64,000 nt of DNA, taken from Bradyrhizobium sp. LLZ17. GTDB lineage: Bacteria > Pseudomonadota > Alphaproteobacteria > Rhizobiales > Xanthobacteraceae. The notes beneath the pieces were generated by a model. It worked only from the letters and a program-made list of their open reading frames with translations, did no database searches and had not been told where the DNA came from. Shown here in pieces: positions 9,083 to 19,505 of this stretch (the stretch's first letter is position 1; each line of letters starts with the position of its first letter). The stretch lies in NCBI RefSeq assembly GCF_041200145.1, contig NZ_CP165734.1, positions 6,429,001-6,493,000 of the forward strand, written 5' to 3'. A program made the translations under genes and the position numbers.

Positions 9083-9321
9083 TTGTTTTGCGCGGTTATC
9101 TTTCGCCCAAAACGAGACAAATCCTCCGTGTCAGCCGCAGCCACTGGCCCGGAAGAAAGCAATATCCAAAAACCCGACGCTCTGCCCCCAGTGCGCCGGG
9201 TGGAATGAATGAGTATCAATCGGTGATCCCAACCCCGTTGTTGTGACGCGCATTGCACCGACTTTCCATTCCGGGAAACTACCGCAACGGAACCGGGCCG
9301 CAGCTGCCGTCGATTTGCGGC

Positions 9322-10656
9322 CTATGTCGACGCGCCGCCACCCGGCTCCAGCGCCTCGCCCATCTCCAGCGGATGCGCCATGGTCTCGTGCAGCGCGTCG
9401 CGGTCGAGCTCGCCCTCGGAGATGCTGATGACGACGCAGGCGACGCCGTTGCCGATCAGGTTGGTCAGCGCCCGACACTCGCTCATGAACTTGTCGATGC
9501 CGACCAGGATCGCGATCGACTGGATCGGAATGTCAGGAACGATCGAGAGCGTGGCGGCGAGCGTGATGAAGCCGGCGCCGGTCACGCCGGAGGCGCCCTT
9601 TGAGGTGATCATGGCGATGCCGAGAATACCGAGCTCCTGCCAGATCGTCAGATGGGTGTTGGTCGCCTGCGCCAGAAACAGCGTCGCCAACGTCATGTAG
9701 ATGTTGGTGCCGTCGAGGTTGAAGCTGTAGCCGGTCGGAATCACGAGGCCGACCACCGAGCGTGAGGCGCCGAGATGTTCCATCTTCTGGATCATCTGCG
9801 GCAGCACCGTCTCCGACGAGGAGGTGCCGAGCACGATCAGCAGCTCGTCCTTGATGTAGGCGATGAAGCGCAGGATCGAGAAGCCGGCGAGCCGCGCGAT
9901 CGAGCCGAGCACGAGCAGTACGAACAGGATGCTGGTCAGGTAGAACGTGCCGATCAGCGCCAGGAGGTTGAGCAGCGAGCCGAGGCCGTAGGCACCGACG
10001 GTGAACGCCATCGCGCCGAAGGCCCCGATCGGAGCCACGCGCACGATGATGCGGATGATGCCGAAGAACATCTTTGCGGCCTTGTCGACCGCATCCGCAA
10101 TCGGTTCGCCGGCTTTGCCGAGTAAAGCAATGGCGAAGCCCGAGAGAATCGAGATCAAGAGCACCTGGAGCAGGTCGCCGCGCGCGATCGCGCCCAAATA
10201 GCTGTCGGGGATGATCCCCATCAGATGGGCGACGATGCCGTCCTCCTTGGCCTTGGTGACGTAGGTCGCGACCGACTTCGGATCGATCGTCGCGGGATCG
10301 ATGTTGAAGCCGTTGCCGGGCCGGAGCACTTCGCCGACCAGCAGGCCCATCGCGAGCGCAGCGGTCGAGACCGTCTCGAAATAGATCAGCGACTTCAGCC
10401 CGACCCTTCCGACGCGCTTGAGGTCGCCCATCGACGAGATGCCGTGCACGACGGTGCAGAAGATCACCGGCGCGATCATCATCTTGATGAGCGCGATGAA
10501 GCCATCGCCGAGCGGCTTCAGTTCCTTGCCGAGATCGGGATAAAAATAGCCGATGAGCACACCGAGTGCGATCGCGATCAGGACCTGGATATAGAGGATC
10601 CTGTACCAGGGCTGATGCCGGCGGTGGATGGCTGGCTGGATCGCGACTTGTGTCAT
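9322..10656 (-). CDS. dctA: C4-dicarboxylate:cation symporter DctA
   Basis: 444 aa from ATG 10656; the frame extends 23 codons further, but the shorter start gives the normal N-terminus ([12 protein letters not shown]). The protein has the DAACS re-entrant loop with S-S-S-E-T-V-L-P, a G-Y-S-F-N-L-D-G-T motif, and the late S-K-G-A-S-G-V-T-G segment. It takes up succinate, fumarate or malate, the main carbon supply of rhizobial bacteroids. It is divergent from the nucleobase permease, and no dctBD two-component genes are adjacent. Confidence 0.9.
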   Translation of the reverse strand: MTQVAIQPAIHRRHQPWYRILYIQVLIAIALGVLIGYFYPDLGKELKPLGDGFIALIKMMIAPVIFCTVVHGISSMGDLKRVGRVGLKSLIYFETVSTAALAMGLLVGEVLRPGNGFNIDPATIDPKSVATYVTKAKEDGIVAHLMGIIPDSYLGAIARGDLLQVLLISILSGFAIALLGKAGEPIADAVDKAAKMFFGIIRIIVRVAPIGAFGAMAFTVGAYGLGSLLNLLALIGTFYLTSILFVLLVLGSIARLAGFSILRFIAYIKDELLIVLGTSSSETVLPQMIQKMEHLGASRSVVGLVIPTGYSFNLDGTNIYMTLATLFLAQATNTHLTIWQELGILGIAMITSKGASGVTGAGFITLAATLSIVPDIPIQSIAILVGIDKFMSECRALTNLIGNGVACVVISISEGELDRDALHETMAHPLEMGEALEPGGGAST

Positions 10657-10780
10657 AGTGTGTGGCCCGAAACGCATTGATCTTGCGCGAGTTACATCAT
10701 GTGATGGGCGCAGCAGAAGCGACAATCACATTTTGGTCTGTTCGCACGAAGATGCATCGCTGCACCGCAATGGGGGAAAC

Positions 10781-12100
10781 ATGTCGACAGCAACGGGGTC
10801 CGAAGGGCAAGAGCAAGGCTATTTTCCAAATTGGAGGCTGAAGACCTCCGGCGTGATCATGCCCGAGGAGCGGCTGCCATGGGGCCAGACGGTCGTCTCC
10901 GCTCTGCAGCATTGCGTCGCAATGTCAGGTTCGACGATCATCGCACCGCTGCTGATGGGCTTCGATCCCAATGTTGCGGTGCTGTTTTCCGGCATCGGCA
11001 CGCTGATCTTCTTCGTGATCGTCGCAGGGCGCGTGCCGAGCTATCTCGGTTCGAGCTTCGCGTTCATCGCCGTGGTTATCGCTGCCACCGGTTATGCCGG
11101 GCACGGCCCGAATCCGAATCTGTCGGTTGCGCTCGGCGGCATCGTCGGGGCCGGCGTGCTCTACGGCGTAATTGCGCTGATCGTGATGTGGTCGGGGGTG
11201 GGCTGGGTCGAGAAACTGCTGCCGCCGGCCGTCACCGGCGCCGTGGTCGCCGCGATCGGCCTCAACCTCGCGCCTGTGGCAGTCAAGGCGGTGAGCGCCG
11301 GCGCGTTCGACAGCTGGATCGGGCTCGCGACCGTTCTGATCATCGGCGTGGTGGCCGTTGCCGCGCCTGGCCTGTGGCGACGCTTGCCGATCATCCTCGG
11401 CGCGATCGGCGGATATCTCCTGTACCTGCTGTTCGCCAACGGCCTGGGATTCGGCAAGCCGATCGAGTTCTCCCAGCTTGCGGCTGCGCCGTGGATCGGG
11501 CTGCCGAGCTTCACCACGCCGACCTTCCAAGCCGATGCGATTGTCCTGATCGCGCCGGTTGCGATCATTCTCGTCGCCGAGAATCTCGGTCACATCAAGG
11601 CTGTCGGCGCCATGACGGGCCGCAGCCTCGATGACTATCTCGGCCGCGCCCTGTTCGCCGACAGTCTGGCGACGATCGTGGCGGCCTGCGGCGGCGGCAC
11701 CGGCGTCACCACCTATGCCGAGAATATCGGCGTGATGGCGGCAACGAAGGTCTATTCCACGCTGCTGTTCGCGTTCGCGGCCCTTGTGTCGATCCTGCTC
11801 GGCTTCTCGCCGAAATTCGGCGCGCTGATCCTGTCGATCCCGGGGCCTGTCATCGGCGGTCTCTCGATCGTATTGTTCGGATTGATCGCCGCCATGGCGG
11901 GCCGGATCTGGGTGGAGAACAAGGTCGACTTCGCCAATCCTGCCAACCTGATCACCGTCGCCGTGGCCTTGACGGCGGGCGCCGGCGATCTCACGCTCAA
12001 ATTCGGCGCATTCACGATCGGCGGGATCGGCACCGCGACTTTCGGCGCCATCATCCTCTATCAGATCCTGACTTCGCCGCTCGCACGTCGTACGGAGTGA
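10781..12100 (+). CDS. uracil/xanthine-type nucleobase:cation symporter (UraA/RutG family)
   Basis: 439 aa, polytopic. N-terminal P-W-G-Q-T-V-V-S-A-L-Q-H and V-A-M-S-G-S-T-I-I-A-P, and the later A-E-N-L-G-H motif around the substrate site, are typical of NCS2 uracil permeases. The ATG at 10781 follows a GGGGGAAA ribosome site. No pyrimidine-degradation genes are adjacent, so the exact base is not determined. Confidence 0.85.
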   Translation: MSTATGSEGQEQGYFPNWRLKTSGVIMPEERLPWGQTVVSALQHCVAMSGSTIIAPLLMGFDPNVAVLFSGIGTLIFFVIVAGRVPSYLGSSFAFIAVVIAATGYAGHGPNPNLSVALGGIVGAGVLYGVIALIVMWSGVGWVEKLLPPAVTGAVVAAIGLNLAPVAVKAVSAGAFDSWIGLATVLIIGVVAVAAPGLWRRLPIILGAIGGYLLYLLFANGLGFGKPIEFSQLAAAPWIGLPSFTTPTFQADAIVLIAPVAIILVAENLGHIKAVGAMTGRSLDDYLGRALFADSLATIVAACGGGTGVTTYAENIGVMAATKVYSTLLFAFAALVSILLGFSPKFGALILSIPGPVIGGLSIVLFGLIAAMAGRIWVENKVDFANPANLITVAVALTAGAGDLTLKFGAFTIGGIGTATFGAIILYQILTSPLARRTE

Positions 12101-12173
12101 GTCCCAGGGATGCGCTGAGAGGATGGAACAAAACGCGCCTTCCGCCGATGATGAGGCACTCCGGAGAAAACCA

Positions 12174-13009
12174 ATGCCGCAAACTGATCTTCCAACCCAG
12201 TTTCCCTCGCGCCTCCGCGGTCGATATGCGTTGGTGACCGGCGCGTCTCAGGGCATCGGGCGCGCCGTCGCCATTCGGCTCGCCCAGGAAGGCGCGACCG
12301 TCGCCATCAACTATCTTGATCATCCCCAAAGAGCGGAGGAGACGCTCGCGCTTGCGCGGACGGCCTCGAGCGATCGCGGCCATGGCAAGCTCGATCATGT
12401 CATTGTGAAGGCCGACGTCAGCAATGAGCAGGACGTCGTCGCGATGTTCGAGACTATCCTGGGGCGCTGGAAGCGTCTCGACTGCCTCGTCAACAACGCC
12501 GGCTTCCAAAGGAGTCGCCGAGCGAGGCGCTCGACATCGAAACCTATCGCCGCATCATCGACGTCAATCTCGACGGCGCGGTGCTTTGCGCGCAGAAGGC
12601 GCTGGCGCATTTCGTCGCGCGCGGCGGAGGCGGCAGCATCATCAACTGCTCCAGCGTTCACCAGATCATCCCGAAGCCCGGCTATCTCGCCTATTCGATC
12701 AGCAAGGGCGGCATGGCCAATCTGACGCGCACGCTGGCGCTCGAATTCGCCGGCCGCGGCATCCGGGTCAACGCGGTCGGACCGGGCGCGATCGATACGC
12801 CGATCAACGCGGCCTGGACCGGCGACGCCGAAAAGCGCGCCAACGTCGCAAGCCACATTCCGCTTGGGCGCGTCGGCACACCGGAAGAGATCGCCGCCGT
12901 GTTCGCCTTCCTCGCCTCGGATGACGCGAGCTACATCACCGGGCAGACGATCTATGCCTGCGGCGGCCTGACGCTGTTTCCCGAGTTTCGCGACAACTGG
13001 GCAAGTTAG
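12174..13009 (+). pseudogene. SDR-family oxidoreductase, frameshifted as sequenced
   Basis: Classical short-chain dehydrogenase: cofactor motif T-G-A-S-Q-G-I-G, N-N-A-G, catalytic S (C-S-S-V-H), and Y-x-x-x-K (Y-S-I-S-K). The frame is lost right after N-N-A-G-F-Q at 12508-12510 (CAAAGG). Adding one A there restores K-E-S-P-S-E-A-L-D-I and a ~278-aa enzyme of the FabG/glucose-dehydrogenase type. The start at 12174 follows a GGAGAAAA site; an in-frame ATG at 12123 is less likely. The lesion is in a homopolymer, so a read error is likely. Confidence 0.82.
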
Positions 13010-13063
13010 CCCGCTGCACGGGCGCATCTGGTAAAGGCGGGCCAAGGCGACTACATCTGCGCC

Positions 13064-13870
13064 ATGGCCAATCATCCGCTCCAGGATTTCGTCGAACGGC
13101 ACGAAAATCTGTTCGTGCTGACCGGGGCCGGCTGCAGCACCAATTCGGGCATTCCCGATTATCGCGACAGCCAGGGCAACTGGAAGCGGACCCAGCCGGT
13201 CAATTTCCAGGCTTTCATGTCGGAAGAGCGTACGAGGCAACGCTATTGGGCGCGCAGCCTGATCGGATGGCGGCGGTTCGGCCAGGCCCGCCCGAACGAC
13301 GCGCACCATGCGCTGGCTCGGCTCGAGGCCGGCGGGCGGTGCGGGATGCTGCTGACCCAGAACGTCGACCGCCTGCATCAATCCGCCGGCCACCGGCAGG
13401 TGATCGATCTGCACGGCCGGCTCGACCTCGTCCGCTGCATGGGATGCGGCAGCAAGACGCCGCGTCACGAATTCCAGGATGCACTCAGCCGCGCCAATGC
13501 GGAGTGGCTGGGGCTCGATGCCGCGGACGCGCCGGACGGCGATGCCGATCTGGAGCACGTGGATTTCTCGTACTTCACGGTGCCGGCCTGCGAATCCTGC
13601 GGCGGCATTCTCAAGCCCGACGTCGTCTTCTTCGGCGAGAACGTGCCGCGCGACGTGGTCGCGACCGCGCAGGATCATCTGGCGCAGGCGGATGCGATGC
13701 TGATCGTCGGCTCGTCGCTGATGGTCTATTCCAGCTTCCGCTTCGTGCGGGCCGCCGCGCAGCGGCAGATCCCGATCGCCGCAGTCAATCTCGGACGCAC
13801 CCGCGCCGACGATCTGCTGACGCTCAAGCTCGAGGAGCGCTGCGAAGCAGCCCTTGCATTCCTGCTCTGA
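13064..13870 (+). CDS. SIR2-family NAD-dependent protein deacylase (sirtuin)
   Basis: 268 aa. The NAD-binding G-A-G-C-S-T-N-S-G-I-P-D-Y-R is at 21-34, T-Q-N-V-D at 98-102, and the catalytic His117 in D-L-H-G. A zinc ribbon uses C125-x2-C128 and C176-x2-C179; the 47-residue spacing is longer than in CobB-type enzymes and resembles the SIRT4/class II group. It removes acyl groups from lysine using NAD and is predicted cytoplasmic. It stands alone between the SDR and a convergent TetR gene. Confidence 0.9.
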   Translation: MANHPLQDFVERHENLFVLTGAGCSTNSGIPDYRDSQGNWKRTQPVNFQAFMSEERTRQRYWARSLIGWRRFGQARPNDAHHALARLEAGGRCGMLLTQNVDRLHQSAGHRQVIDLHGRLDLVRCMGCGSKTPRHEFQDALSRANAEWLGLDAADAPDGDADLEHVDFSYFTVPACESCGGILKPDVVFFGENVPRDVVATAQDHLAQADAMLIVGSSLMVYSSFRFVRAAAQRQIPIAAVNLGRTRADDLLTLKLEERCEAALAFLL

Positions 13871-13918
13871 GGCCGCGCCGAACCGCCGGCTTGGCACGGG
13901 ATGCGGCTCGCATCCCGG

Positions 13919-14554
13919 TCAGCTGGGCTCCGGATAAAGCCGCAGGAATGCCGACGACGTATCGCTCGCCCGCCGCGCGATCTCGCCGGCACTGGGGCGA
14001 CTGGTCGCCTGAAGCAGCAGACCCGTCAACAGATCGCCCCACAGCAGCCCCCAGAATTGCTGAACCATTGCGTCGGCATCTCCAGCAACAAGTCCTGCTG
14101 ACTTGGCGTTTTGCATGATCAGGCGCAGTGAATCACGAATGGGTTTGCGAGCCATCGAATCCAGCGCCTGCGCAACCTTTGGCGCCTGCACTGCTTCGGA
14201 TATTGCCAGTCGGAACATGGCGACGACGACCGGATCGGTCGCCTCTGTCAGGAGAGTTGTTCCCACCGCGGTCAGCACCTTGGCGAGGCTTTCCCGGTCG
14301 CGCAGTGCCGGTAGATCGAGCGGTGCCTGGAGTCGCTGGGCGCGTTCGGTGATGCATGCGACCAGCATCGCTTCCTTGTTGCCGAAGAGCGCGTAGAGTT
14401 CTCTCTTCGAAACCCGTGCGCGCGTTGCAATCTCCAGCGTGCTGGTCTGCGCATAGCCGCCCTCCATGAACGCGGAAAAGGCCGCGCCCAGGATCCTGTT
14501 CCGGATCCCGGCGCCTTCAGCGTCGTTCTCGGGCGGCTTCTTTCTCGGACTCAT
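13919..14554 (-). CDS. TetR/AcrR-family repressor
   Basis: 211 aa from ATG 14554 (M-S-P-R-K-K). An ATG at 14596 in the same frame would put the start codon inside the operator at 14579-14594, so the downstream start is preferred. The N-terminal helix-turn-helix contains T-R-A-R-V-S-K-R-E-L-Y-A-L-F-G-N-K; a variable C-terminal ligand domain follows. It is divergent from an NmrA-like reductase, with two perfect inverted repeats between them, a classic autoregulated repressor/target pair. Confidence 0.85.
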   Translation of the reverse strand: MSPRKKPPENDAEGAGIRNRILGAAFSAFMEGGYAQTSTLEIATRARVSKRELYALFGNKEAMLVACITERAQRLQAPLDLPALRDRESLAKVLTAVGTTLLTEATDPVVVAMFRLAISEAVQAPKVAQALDSMARKPIRDSLRLIMQNAKSAGLVAGDADAMVQQFWGLLWGDLLTGLLLQATSRPSAGEIARRASDTSSAFLRLYPEPS

Positions 14555-14578
14555 CGGCGCATTCTTTTCGCTTGACTC

Positions 14579-14627
14579 GGTACTGGTTAGTACCATATCG
14601 CTGACAGCGTGGTACTTGATCGTACCA
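14579..14627. promoter_or_regulatory. double TetR operator in the 14554/14659 divergent region
   Basis: Two perfect dyads: GGTACT-GGTT-AGTACC (14579-14594) and TGGTAC-TTGATC-GTACCA (14610-14627). Their centres are 32 bp apart, about three helical turns, so two dimers could bind on the same face. Both share GGTAC half-sites. They lie between the TetR start and the reductase start. Confidence 0.7.
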
Positions 14628-14658
14628 GGATCGACTCTGGCAGTAAAGGATCGTTGTG

Positions 14659-15594
14659 ATGACGAAGACAGTCCTCGTGACCTCGGCGGCGGGTGGCATC
14701 CAGGGCAGCACCGGTCGGCATGTTTCCGAGATGCTGCTGGCACGCGGTGTGCGGGTCCGTGCGTTCGTGCGCCAAATCGACCAGCGGTCCGATCGCCTGA
14801 AATCACTTGGCGCTGAATTCTTCGTCGGCGATTTCCTCGATGCCCGGTCTGTCGAACAGGCCGCAAAGGATGTTTCGTCGATCTACTTTGCCTATCCGGT
14901 CCAGGACGGACTGGCAGACGCCGCCGCAGGCATGGCGTTCGCCGCGCGCAGGCATGGTGTGTCCCGGCTCGTCAATCTCGTGATGTATCGGTCGTCGATC
15001 GATGCGCCGACACCGCGCATGAGGCAGAACTACCTGGCGGAACAGGTGTTCGAGTGGGCAGGTGTCGGCCCGCTGCATCTCCGGGCGGCCGTCTTCTACG
15101 AGACCGTGGCGCGTCTGATTGGCGCGAGCTTGCCGGTCCGTGGCGCGATCCGACTGCCGCTCGGGAATGAAAGCACCATTCTGCCGATGATCTCGGCCGA
15201 AGACGTCGCGCGGATCGCTGTGGGCCTGCTCACCGGCCCCGAGAGGGCCGCAGGAACCGCATATCCCGTTCTTGGAAGCGTCAACTCCGTCGCGGACATC
15301 GTCGGCGCCTTCGCCCGGGTCTTCAACAGGGACATCCATTATGAGGAAGTCACCGACGAGGAGTGGCGGAGCGAGGTTCTCGCGCGAGGCTGGAATTCGC
15401 ATGCGGTCGAGCATCTCTCCTCGTTATGGAAGGCGCTCCGGGCCGCGGCGCTTTCGCGCGGGACCACCCGGTTCGCCGTGACCGAGGCCATCGAAGAAAT
15501 TGGCGGCGCCAAACCCAAGACCTTTGAGCAATTCGTTCGCGAACGTCAGTCAGAGCTGGCCGTGACGGCACTTGGCGCCAACGCGAAAGGCTAG
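14659..15594 (+). CDS. NmrA-like NAD(P)-binding reductase/epimerase
   Basis: 311 aa from ATG 14659 (a GTG sits one codon earlier). Atypical SDR with an N-terminal glycine-rich cofactor loop (S-A-A-G-G-I-Q-G-S-T-G), and no clear Y-x-x-x-K catalytic pair, as in NmrA/HSCARG and quinone-reductase-like proteins. Divergent from and probably repressed by the TetR gene. The likely role is a ligand-induced redox enzyme or redox sensor; the substrate is unknown. Confidence 0.75.
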   Translation: MTKTVLVTSAAGGIQGSTGRHVSEMLLARGVRVRAFVRQIDQRSDRLKSLGAEFFVGDFLDARSVEQAAKDVSSIYFAYPVQDGLADAAAGMAFAARRHGVSRLVNLVMYRSSIDAPTPRMRQNYLAEQVFEWAGVGPLHLRAAVFYETVARLIGASLPVRGAIRLPLGNESTILPMISAEDVARIAVGLLTGPERAAGTAYPVLGSVNSVADIVGAFARVFNRDIHYEEVTDEEWRSEVLARGWNSHAVEHLSSLWKALRAAALSRGTTRFAVTEAIEEIGGAKPKTFEQFVRERQSELAVTALGANAKG

Positions 15595-15753
15595 CGCGCC
15601 GCCGCCAAGCGGCGCTTGCATTCCTGCTGTGAGTGCACCAACGGCACTCGCGCCGCCGCATAGGTGCCACGCGCTTCACCATCGGCGCCGTCGCTGGTAT
15701 GAGAATTGCTGCGGTTTTCGCGCAATTTGACGATCAGCACGGAGAGCTTTGGA

Positions 15754-17838
15754 ATGCTTGAGGGAGCCGAGGTGCGGCTTGCGGTCGATATCGGCGGCAC
15801 ATTCACGGATATCGTGCTGGATGTGGGTGAGGTGCGCAAGACCCGCAAGCTGCTGACGACGCCGACCCGGCCGGAGGAAGCGGTGCTGGACGGAATGCGT
15901 CTCATTCTGGGCGATGCACGTGCGCATTTCAGCGACATCGACGTCTTCATCCACGGCACCACGCTCGCCACCAACGCAATCATCGAGCGGCGCGGCGCGA
16001 AGACAGCGCTGATCGCGACGGACGGCTTCCGCGACGTGCTCGATATCGGCACCGAGAGCCGCTACGACCAGTACGATCTCAGCATCGACAAGCCGAAGCC
16101 GCTGGCGCCGCGCAATCTGCGCTTCACCGTGCCCGAGCGCATCGACGCGCACGGTGCGGTCCGTCTCCCGCTCGACGAGGCCGCTGTGCGTGCGCTGGCG
16201 CCGAAATTGCGTGCGCTGAACATCGAGAGCGTTGCGATCGCGTTCCTGCATTCCTACGCCAATCCCGAGCACGAGCGGCGTACGGCCGCAATCCTGGCCG
16301 AGGAGATGCCCGGCATCTCGCTGACCGTGTCCTCGGCCGTGTGTCCGGAAATCCGTGAATATGAGCGTACCTCGACCGCCGTGGCCAACGCCTATGTGCA
16401 GCCGCTGATCGACGGCTATCTCGCCCGCATGTCCGATGCCTTGCAGATCGAGCAGTACCGCGGCGCCATCTATCTCGTCACCTCCGGCGGCGGCGTCACC
16501 TCGCTCGAGACGGCGCGGCGGTTTCCGGTGCGGCTGGTCGAATCCGGCCCGGCCGGCGGCGCCATTTTCGCGGCGCAGATCGCGGCGCGGCTCGGTGAGC
16601 GCAAGGTGCTGTCGTTCGACATGGGCGGCACCACCGCAAAGATCTGCCTGATCGAAAAATACCAGCCCGAGACCTCGCGCGTGTTCGAGGTCGATCGTGC
16701 CGCGCGCTTCCTCAAAGGCTCCGGCCTGCCGGTCCGGATTCCCGTGATCGAGATGGTCGAGATCGGCGCCGGCGGCGGCTCGATCGCGCATGTCGACGCC
16801 ATGAAGCGCGTCACCGTCGGTCCGGAGAGCGCCTCGTCCGAACCGGGCCCGGCCTGCTACGGCCGCGGCGGCCAGCGCCCGGCCGTGACGGATGCCGACG
16901 TAGCCCTCGGCATGATCGATCCCGACGATTTTGCGGGTGGCACGATGAAGCTCGACCCGGAGCTATCGAAACGGGCGCTGTTGAGCAGCGTCGGTGAGCC
17001 GCTGGGCCTGTCGGCGGAAACGGCAGCCTATGCCGTGCACGAGGTCGTCTGCGAGAACATGGCGAGCGCGGCGCGCGTGCATGCGGTCGAGCGCGGTGCC
17101 GTGGTCGGCGAGCACACGCTGATCGCGTTCGGTGGCGCCGCACCACTGCATGCGGCGCGCGTCGCCGAGAAGATCGGCGTCTCACGGGTGATCGTGCCCT
17201 CGAATGCCGGCGTCGGCTCGGCCGTCGGATTTCTTGCAGCTCCGATTGCCTATGAGCTGGTGCGCAGCCGTCACGTCCGGCTCGACGATTTCGACACCGA
17301 TGCGGTGTCGGATCTGCTTCGGGAGATGGCGACCGAGGCGCGTGTGCTGGTCGAACCCGGTGCCGCCGGCGCGCCGGTGCGCGAACGCCGCGCAGCCTTC
17401 ATGCGCTATGTGGGCCAGGGTCACGAGATCGCGATCGAGCTGCCGAACCGGCGGTTGACGCCGGCTGATCTCGCGGGCCTGCGCGAGACGTTCGAGGCCG
17501 ACTATGCGGCGATGTTCGAACGATCGATCCCGGGCGCCGCGATCGAGGTGTTGAGCTGGTCGGTCCTCGCCACCACCGAGGCGCGCAATCCAGCGCGCGT
17601 CGCCGATGTGGCACGCATGCCCGCCGGCAACGCCTCCGGCAGCCGAAAATTCTTCGACGGCCGGGCAGGGGAGGTGATCGAGATCCCGCTCTATCGGCGC
17701 GAGGACATGGCGCCGGGCGCGACCATCGCCGGCCCTGCGGTGATCGCGGAGGACGAAACTTCGACTTTCGTCTCTACCAGTTTTGACGCCCATATCGACG
17801 GTGCCGGCAGCATCGTCATGGAACGGAAGGCGGCGTGA
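15754..17838 (+). CDS. hydantoinase/oxoprolinase alpha subunit (HyuA-like)
   Basis: 694 aa from ATG 15754, which follows a GGAG site; the frame is open 16 codons further upstream. The N-terminal V-D-I-G-G-T-F-T-D-I and the mid-protein F-D-M-G-G-T-T-A-K are the two phosphate-binding motifs of the ASKHA-like ATP-dependent hydantoinase A/5-oxoprolinase family. It pairs with the HyuB gene two bases downstream. It hydrolyses a cyclic amide (hydantoin, oxoproline or similar) using ATP, or acts as an acetone-carboxylase-like activating subunit. Confidence 0.9.
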   Translation: MLEGAEVRLAVDIGGTFTDIVLDVGEVRKTRKLLTTPTRPEEAVLDGMRLILGDARAHFSDIDVFIHGTTLATNAIIERRGAKTALIATDGFRDVLDIGTESRYDQYDLSIDKPKPLAPRNLRFTVPERIDAHGAVRLPLDEAAVRALAPKLRALNIESVAIAFLHSYANPEHERRTAAILAEEMPGISLTVSSAVCPEIREYERTSTAVANAYVQPLIDGYLARMSDALQIEQYRGAIYLVTSGGGVTSLETARRFPVRLVESGPAGGAIFAAQIAARLGERKVLSFDMGGTTAKICLIEKYQPETSRVFEVDRAARFLKGSGLPVRIPVIEMVEIGAGGGSIAHVDAMKRVTVGPESASSEPGPACYGRGGQRPAVTDADVALGMIDPDDFAGGTMKLDPELSKRALLSSVGEPLGLSAETAAYAVHEVVCENMASAARVHAVERGAVVGEHTLIAFGGAAPLHAARVAEKIGVSRVIVPSNAGVGSAVGFLAAPIAYELVRSRHVRLDDFDTDAVSDLLREMATEARVLVEPGAAGAPVRERRAAFMRYVGQGHEIAIELPNRRLTPADLAGLRETFEADYAAMFERSIPGAAIEVLSWSVLATTEARNPARVADVARMPAGNASGSRKFFDGRAGEVIEIPLYRREDMAPGATIAGPAVIAEDETSTFVSTSFDAHIDGAGSIVMERKAA

Positions 17839-17840
17839 CC

Positions 17841-19499
17841 ATGAGTAAGCCAAGCGGCGCGAGCCTGATCGATCTCCAGATCATGTGGCACCGGCTGATC
17901 GCCGTGGTCGAAGAGCAGGCGCAAGTGCTGCTGCGCACCGCCTTCAGCCCGATCGTGCGCGAATGCGGCGATCTCTCCGCCGGCGTGTTCGACCTCAAGG
18001 GCCGGATGCTGGCGCAGGCGGTGACGGGCACGCCCGGTCACGTCAACTCGATGGCGGAATCGGTCAAGCACTTCATCGCCCACTTCCCGCTTCAGACGAT
18101 GAGGGAAGGCGATGCCTACATCACCAACGATCCCTGGATGGGCACCGGTCATCTCAACGATTTCGTGGTCACCACGCCCTGCTTCAAGGACGGCAAGTTG
18201 GTGGCGCTGTTCTCGTGCACCAGCCATCTCATGGACATCGGCGGTATCGGCTTCGGGCCCGACGCCACCGACGTCTTCATGGAGGGGCTCTACATCCCCA
18301 TGCTGAAGCTGATCGACCAGGGCATCGTCAACGAGACGCTGGTGGCGATGATCCGCACCAACACGCGGCTGCCGATCGATACCGAGGGCGACACCTATTC
18401 GCTCGCCGGCTGCAACGATGTCGGTTGCGAGCGGCTGGTCGAGATGATGACCGAGTTCGGCATCGACACGCTCGACGAACTCGGCGACTACATCTGCGAC
18501 CGCTCGCGCGAGGCGGTGCTGGCCGAGATCGCAAAATTGCCGAAGGGCAGCTGGCGCAACAGCATGGTGGTTGACGGCTACGACGCCCCGGTCACGCTGG
18601 CGGCGACGCTGACGATCTCGGATGCCGGCATTCACGTCGATTTCGACGGCACTTCGGCCGCCTCGAGGTACGGCATCAACGTGCCGCTCTCCTACACCAC
18701 GGCCTATACCGTGTTCGGTCTCGGCTGCGTCGTCGCCTCGCAGATCCCGAACAACGCCGGCTCGCTCTCGCCGTTGACGGTGTCCGCGCCTGCGGGTGCA
18801 ATCCTGAATGCGCCGAAGCCGGCGCCGGTCGCCTCGCGCCACATCATCGGCCAGATGCTGCCCGACGTCGTGTTCGGCTGCCTGCGACAGATCATCCCCG
18901 AGCGCGTCCCGGCGGAAGGCACCTCCTGCCTGTGGAATCTCAACGTTCGCGGACAGACGCGAAGCGGCGCCGGCGGCAACTACGGATTCTCCATGGCGGT
19001 CACCAGCAACGGCGGCACCGGTGCGCGCTTTGCGAAGGACGGCCTGTCGGCGACCGCCTATCCCAGCGGCGTGCGCGGCACCCCGGTCGAGATCGCGGAG
19101 ACGCAGACGCCGTTGATCTTCTGGCGCAAGGAGCTGCGTCCGGATTCCGGCGGGGCAGGGCGCAGCCGCGGCGGCCTCGGCCAGATCATCGAGGTCGGCA
19201 GCGGCGTCGATGCGCCGTTCGACATTCTCGCTGCATTCGACCGCATCGATCATCCGCCGCGCGGCCGCGACGGAGGCAAGAACGGCGAGGCCGGCTATAT
19301 AGGCCTGAAGTCCGGAAAGAAGCTGCGCGGCAAGGGTTTTCAGCAGGTACCGGCAGACGACCGTCTGGTGGTGCTGACGCCCGGCGGTGCCGGCATCGGT
19401 GCACCGACCGAGCGCGATCGCGCGGCGGTCAAGGACGACGTCGAGAGTGGCCTCGTGTCGGTCGACAATGCGGCTGCGGTTTACGGATACGCGCGGTAA
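17841..19499 (+). CDS. hydantoinase/oxoprolinase beta subunit (HyuB-like)
   Basis: 552 aa from ATG 17841; a GTG at 17835 that overlaps the HyuA stop is an alternative. Conserved family segments include R-T-A-F-S-P-I-V-R-E, N-D-P-W-M-G-T-G-H, and the C-terminal R-S-R-G-G-L-G-Q. Forms a complex with the preceding subunit. No dedicated transporter or racemase is adjacent, so the substrate is not defined. Confidence 0.9.
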   Translation: MSKPSGASLIDLQIMWHRLIAVVEEQAQVLLRTAFSPIVRECGDLSAGVFDLKGRMLAQAVTGTPGHVNSMAESVKHFIAHFPLQTMREGDAYITNDPWMGTGHLNDFVVTTPCFKDGKLVALFSCTSHLMDIGGIGFGPDATDVFMEGLYIPMLKLIDQGIVNETLVAMIRTNTRLPIDTEGDTYSLAGCNDVGCERLVEMMTEFGIDTLDELGDYICDRSREAVLAEIAKLPKGSWRNSMVVDGYDAPVTLAATLTISDAGIHVDFDGTSAASRYGINVPLSYTTAYTVFGLGCVVASQIPNNAGSLSPLTVSAPAGAILNAPKPAPVASRHIIGQMLPDVVFGCLRQIIPERVPAEGTSCLWNLNVRGQTRSGAGGNYGFSMAVTSNGGTGARFAKDGLSATAYPSGVRGTPVEIAETQTPLIFWRKELRPDSGGAGRSRGGLGQIIEVGSGVDAPFDILAAFDRIDHPPRGRDGGKNGEAGYIGLKSGKKLRGKGFQQVPADDRLVVLTPGGAGIGAPTERDRAAVKDDVESGLVSVDNAAAVYGYAR

Positions 19500-19505
19500 C
19501 GCGCC

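Noticed and set aside
10657..10780. Sigma-54 promoter for dctA
   Set aside because: The closest match (TGGCCC...) is on the plus strand and lacks the TTGC element; no dctBD nearby.
14554..14596. TetR start at ATG 14596
   Set aside because: The start codon would lie in the operator; ATG 14554 gives a normal TetR N-terminus.
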